From contig CAMPHJ010000001.1 of assembly GCA_946885845.1 (NCBI GenBank), positions 240,019-304,018 on the forward strand: a stretch of 64,000 nucleotides of DNA, written 5' to 3'. Positions within the stretch are counted from its first letter, which is position 1. Each line of letters opens with the position of its first letter. The notes under the pieces were generated by a model that saw only the letters and a list, made by a program, of their open reading frames with translations, was not told the DNA's origin and did not search any database. This document shows positions 63,122 to 64,000 of the stretch, one piece after another. Source of the DNA: an uncultured Sphingobium sp. GTDB taxonomy: Bacteria; Pseudomonadota; Alphaproteobacteria; Sphingomonadales; Sphingomonadaceae. The translations under genes and the position numbers were made by a program.

Positions 63122-63841
63122 CTAAAGCCGCGTCCGAAACGGCGTAAAATCCGTCCCTTCGTCATACACGTCCAGCCCCTCGGCCCGCTTCAACCTGTTC
63201 ACCACCAGATAGGTCACCGGTGTCAGCACCGCTTCCCAACTCACCTTCAGCAACCAGTTTGTGACCATGACGGTCAGCACCTGCGCGCTGCTCCACTGGC
63301 CGTAAAAGGCGAGCGGGTAAAAGATCAGGCTGTCCACCCCCTGTCCCACGATGGTCGATCCGATCGTGCGCATCCACAGGTGCCTGCCCTGCGTCAGCAG
63401 CTTCATCTTCGCCAGCACGAAACTATTGGCAAACTCGCCCGCCCAAAATGCGATGAGCGAAGCAAAGACGATGCGCCACGTATTGCCGAACACCGCTTCA
63501 TAAGCCTTCTGGTCCGGCCAGCCTTCCGCCGGGGGCAGCTTCACCACGACCCAACTCATCAGCGCCATGAACAGCATCGCGCCGAACCCGGCCCAGACGC
63601 AGCGTCGCGCGCGCGCATAGCCATAGACTTCGGTCAGCACGTCCCCCAGCACATAGCCAAGCGGAAAGAACAATATGCCCGCGCCGAATGTGAAGCCGTA
63701 CAATGTCGACAGCTTCGCCGCGCCGATCAGGTTGGACAGCAACAGGATGGCAACAAATGCCGCGATGAAAAAATCGAAATAGCGCATCGGCCGCTCAGCG
63801 AGCGCCTGCGCATCGATTTTCCGAACCCCCATATCGGTCAT
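63122..63841 (-). CDS. queuosine precursor transporter (YhhQ/VUT family)
   Basis: A 239-residue membrane protein with about six helices, beginning with RYFDFFIAAFVAILLLSNLI. FFPLGYVLGDVLTEVYGY and SLIAFWAGEFANSFVLAKMK are signature stretches of the YhhQ family, which imports queuosine precursors preQ0/preQ1. The start is uncertain: ATGs at 63853, 63841 and 63832 are possible, and 63841 has GAGGGG close upstream. It lies convergent with truA and divergent from tRNA-Arg(UCU). Its link to tRNA modification fits the neighbourhood. Confidence 0.85.
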   Translation of the reverse strand: MTDMGVRKIDAQALAERPMRYFDFFIAAFVAILLLSNLIGAAKLSTLYGFTFGAGILFFPLGYVLGDVLTEVYGYARARRCVWAGFGAMLFMALMSWVVVKLPPAEGWPDQKAYEAVFGNTWRIVFASLIAFWAGEFANSFVLAKMKLLTQGRHLWMRTIGSTIVGQGVDSLIFYPLAFYGQWSSAQVLTVMVTNWLLKVSWEAVLTPVTYLVVNRLKRAEGLDVYDEGTDFTPFRTRL

Positions 63842-63927
63842 GCCCCTCTGCATATCCCCGCGCCGCGCAAATGCAATGGCACGCATGATTGCGCCGCGCG
63901 CCAAGCGCCGCTATCGCATCCCCGCAC

Positions 63928-64000
63928 GGCCCCGTAGCTCAGCTGGATAGAGCATTCGCCTTCTAAGCGAATGGTCGCAGGTTCGAATCCTGCCGGGGTC
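63928..64000 (+). tRNA. tRNA-Arg (anticodon TCT), cut at its 3' end by the window edge
   Basis: The 73 visible bases fold as a cloverleaf. The acceptor stem is GGCCCCG with CGGGGTC (one G-U pair), the D arm includes GCTCAGCTGGATAGAGC, the anticodon arm is TTCGC-CTTCTAA-GCGAA with TCT, and the T loop is TTCGAAT. Only the discriminator base and CCA are missing past position 64000. It decodes AGA. Confidence 0.96.

Noticed and set aside
1..64000. CRISPR arrays, prophage or insertion sequences
   Set aside because: No regularly spaced repeats, transposase, integrase or phage structural genes were found on either strand.

Overview
The window looks like a stretch of core chromosome from an alphaproteobacterium of the Sphingomonadaceae, most likely Sphingobium or a close relative. 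The reasons are a high and even GC content, gene neighbourhoods typical of that family (comF-grxC-nitrilase-DUF1178, patatin-bdhA, pstSCAB-phoU-phoB, an lptF-lptG pair), many ATGA/GTGA start-stop overlaps, and short palindromic repeats of the CTTCGACAGGCTCAG type that are common in sphingomonad intergenic DNA. No phage, transposase, integrase, CRISPR array or rRNA was seen. Two tRNA-Arg genes are present, one cut by the right edge.

Layout. 1-6.8 kb: the start of a beta-carbonic anhydrase, an orphan OmpR-type regulator, a GT4 glycosyltransferase with a glucan-debranching-type enzyme, a spermidine-synthase-like protein, three small proteins and a cold-shock protein. 7-9.6 kb: CreD and a flippase-like membrane protein. 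9.6-17.0 kb (minus): seven tightly coupled genes encoding an aminotransferase, a GT-C glycosyltransferase, a UbiA prenyltransferase, a HAD phosphatase, a small protein, a GMC oxidoreductase and an SDR. The set resembles a polyprenyl-phosphate pentose pathway. 17.1-23.2 kb: a NarL-type two-component pair, then a KaiC-like double ATPase with a hybrid histidine kinase that has a degenerate N-terminal receiver. 23.4-25.6 kb: a JmjC/cupin protein, a FemAB-like acetyltransferase and tRNA-Arg(CCU).

25.6-43.9 kb is mostly housekeeping: DUF1178, nitrilase, glutaredoxin, ComF, a methyltransferase, an esterase, two diacylglycerol-kinase-like lipid kinases, LptF/LptG, a desaturase, an acetyltransferase, a phosphoesterase, exonuclease III, ErpA, an M23 peptidase, Bcp, GlnE and a small NepR-like protein. 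43.9-49.1 kb: a zinc metallopeptidase, patatin-BdhA, an outer-membrane barrel protein and an M20 amidohydrolase.

49.2-51.9 kb holds a four-gene cassette of the poorly understood HPr-rel-A type: a nucleotidyltransferase, an HprK-related kinase, a PqqD-like protein and a Tat-type exported small protein. 51.9-59.4 kb is the full phosphate system phoR-pstS-pstC-pstA-pstB-phoU-phoB, with a three-half-site Pho box before pstS. 59.4-60.1 kb is a gene-free patch of palindromic repeats. 60.1-64 kb carries def, recR, fmt, truA, a YhhQ-type queuosine-precursor transporter and tRNA-Arg(UCU).

The most promising undescribed material is the 9.6-17.0 kb operon, the HPr-rel-A cassette with its exported partner, and the KaiC/pseudo-receiver kinase pair.
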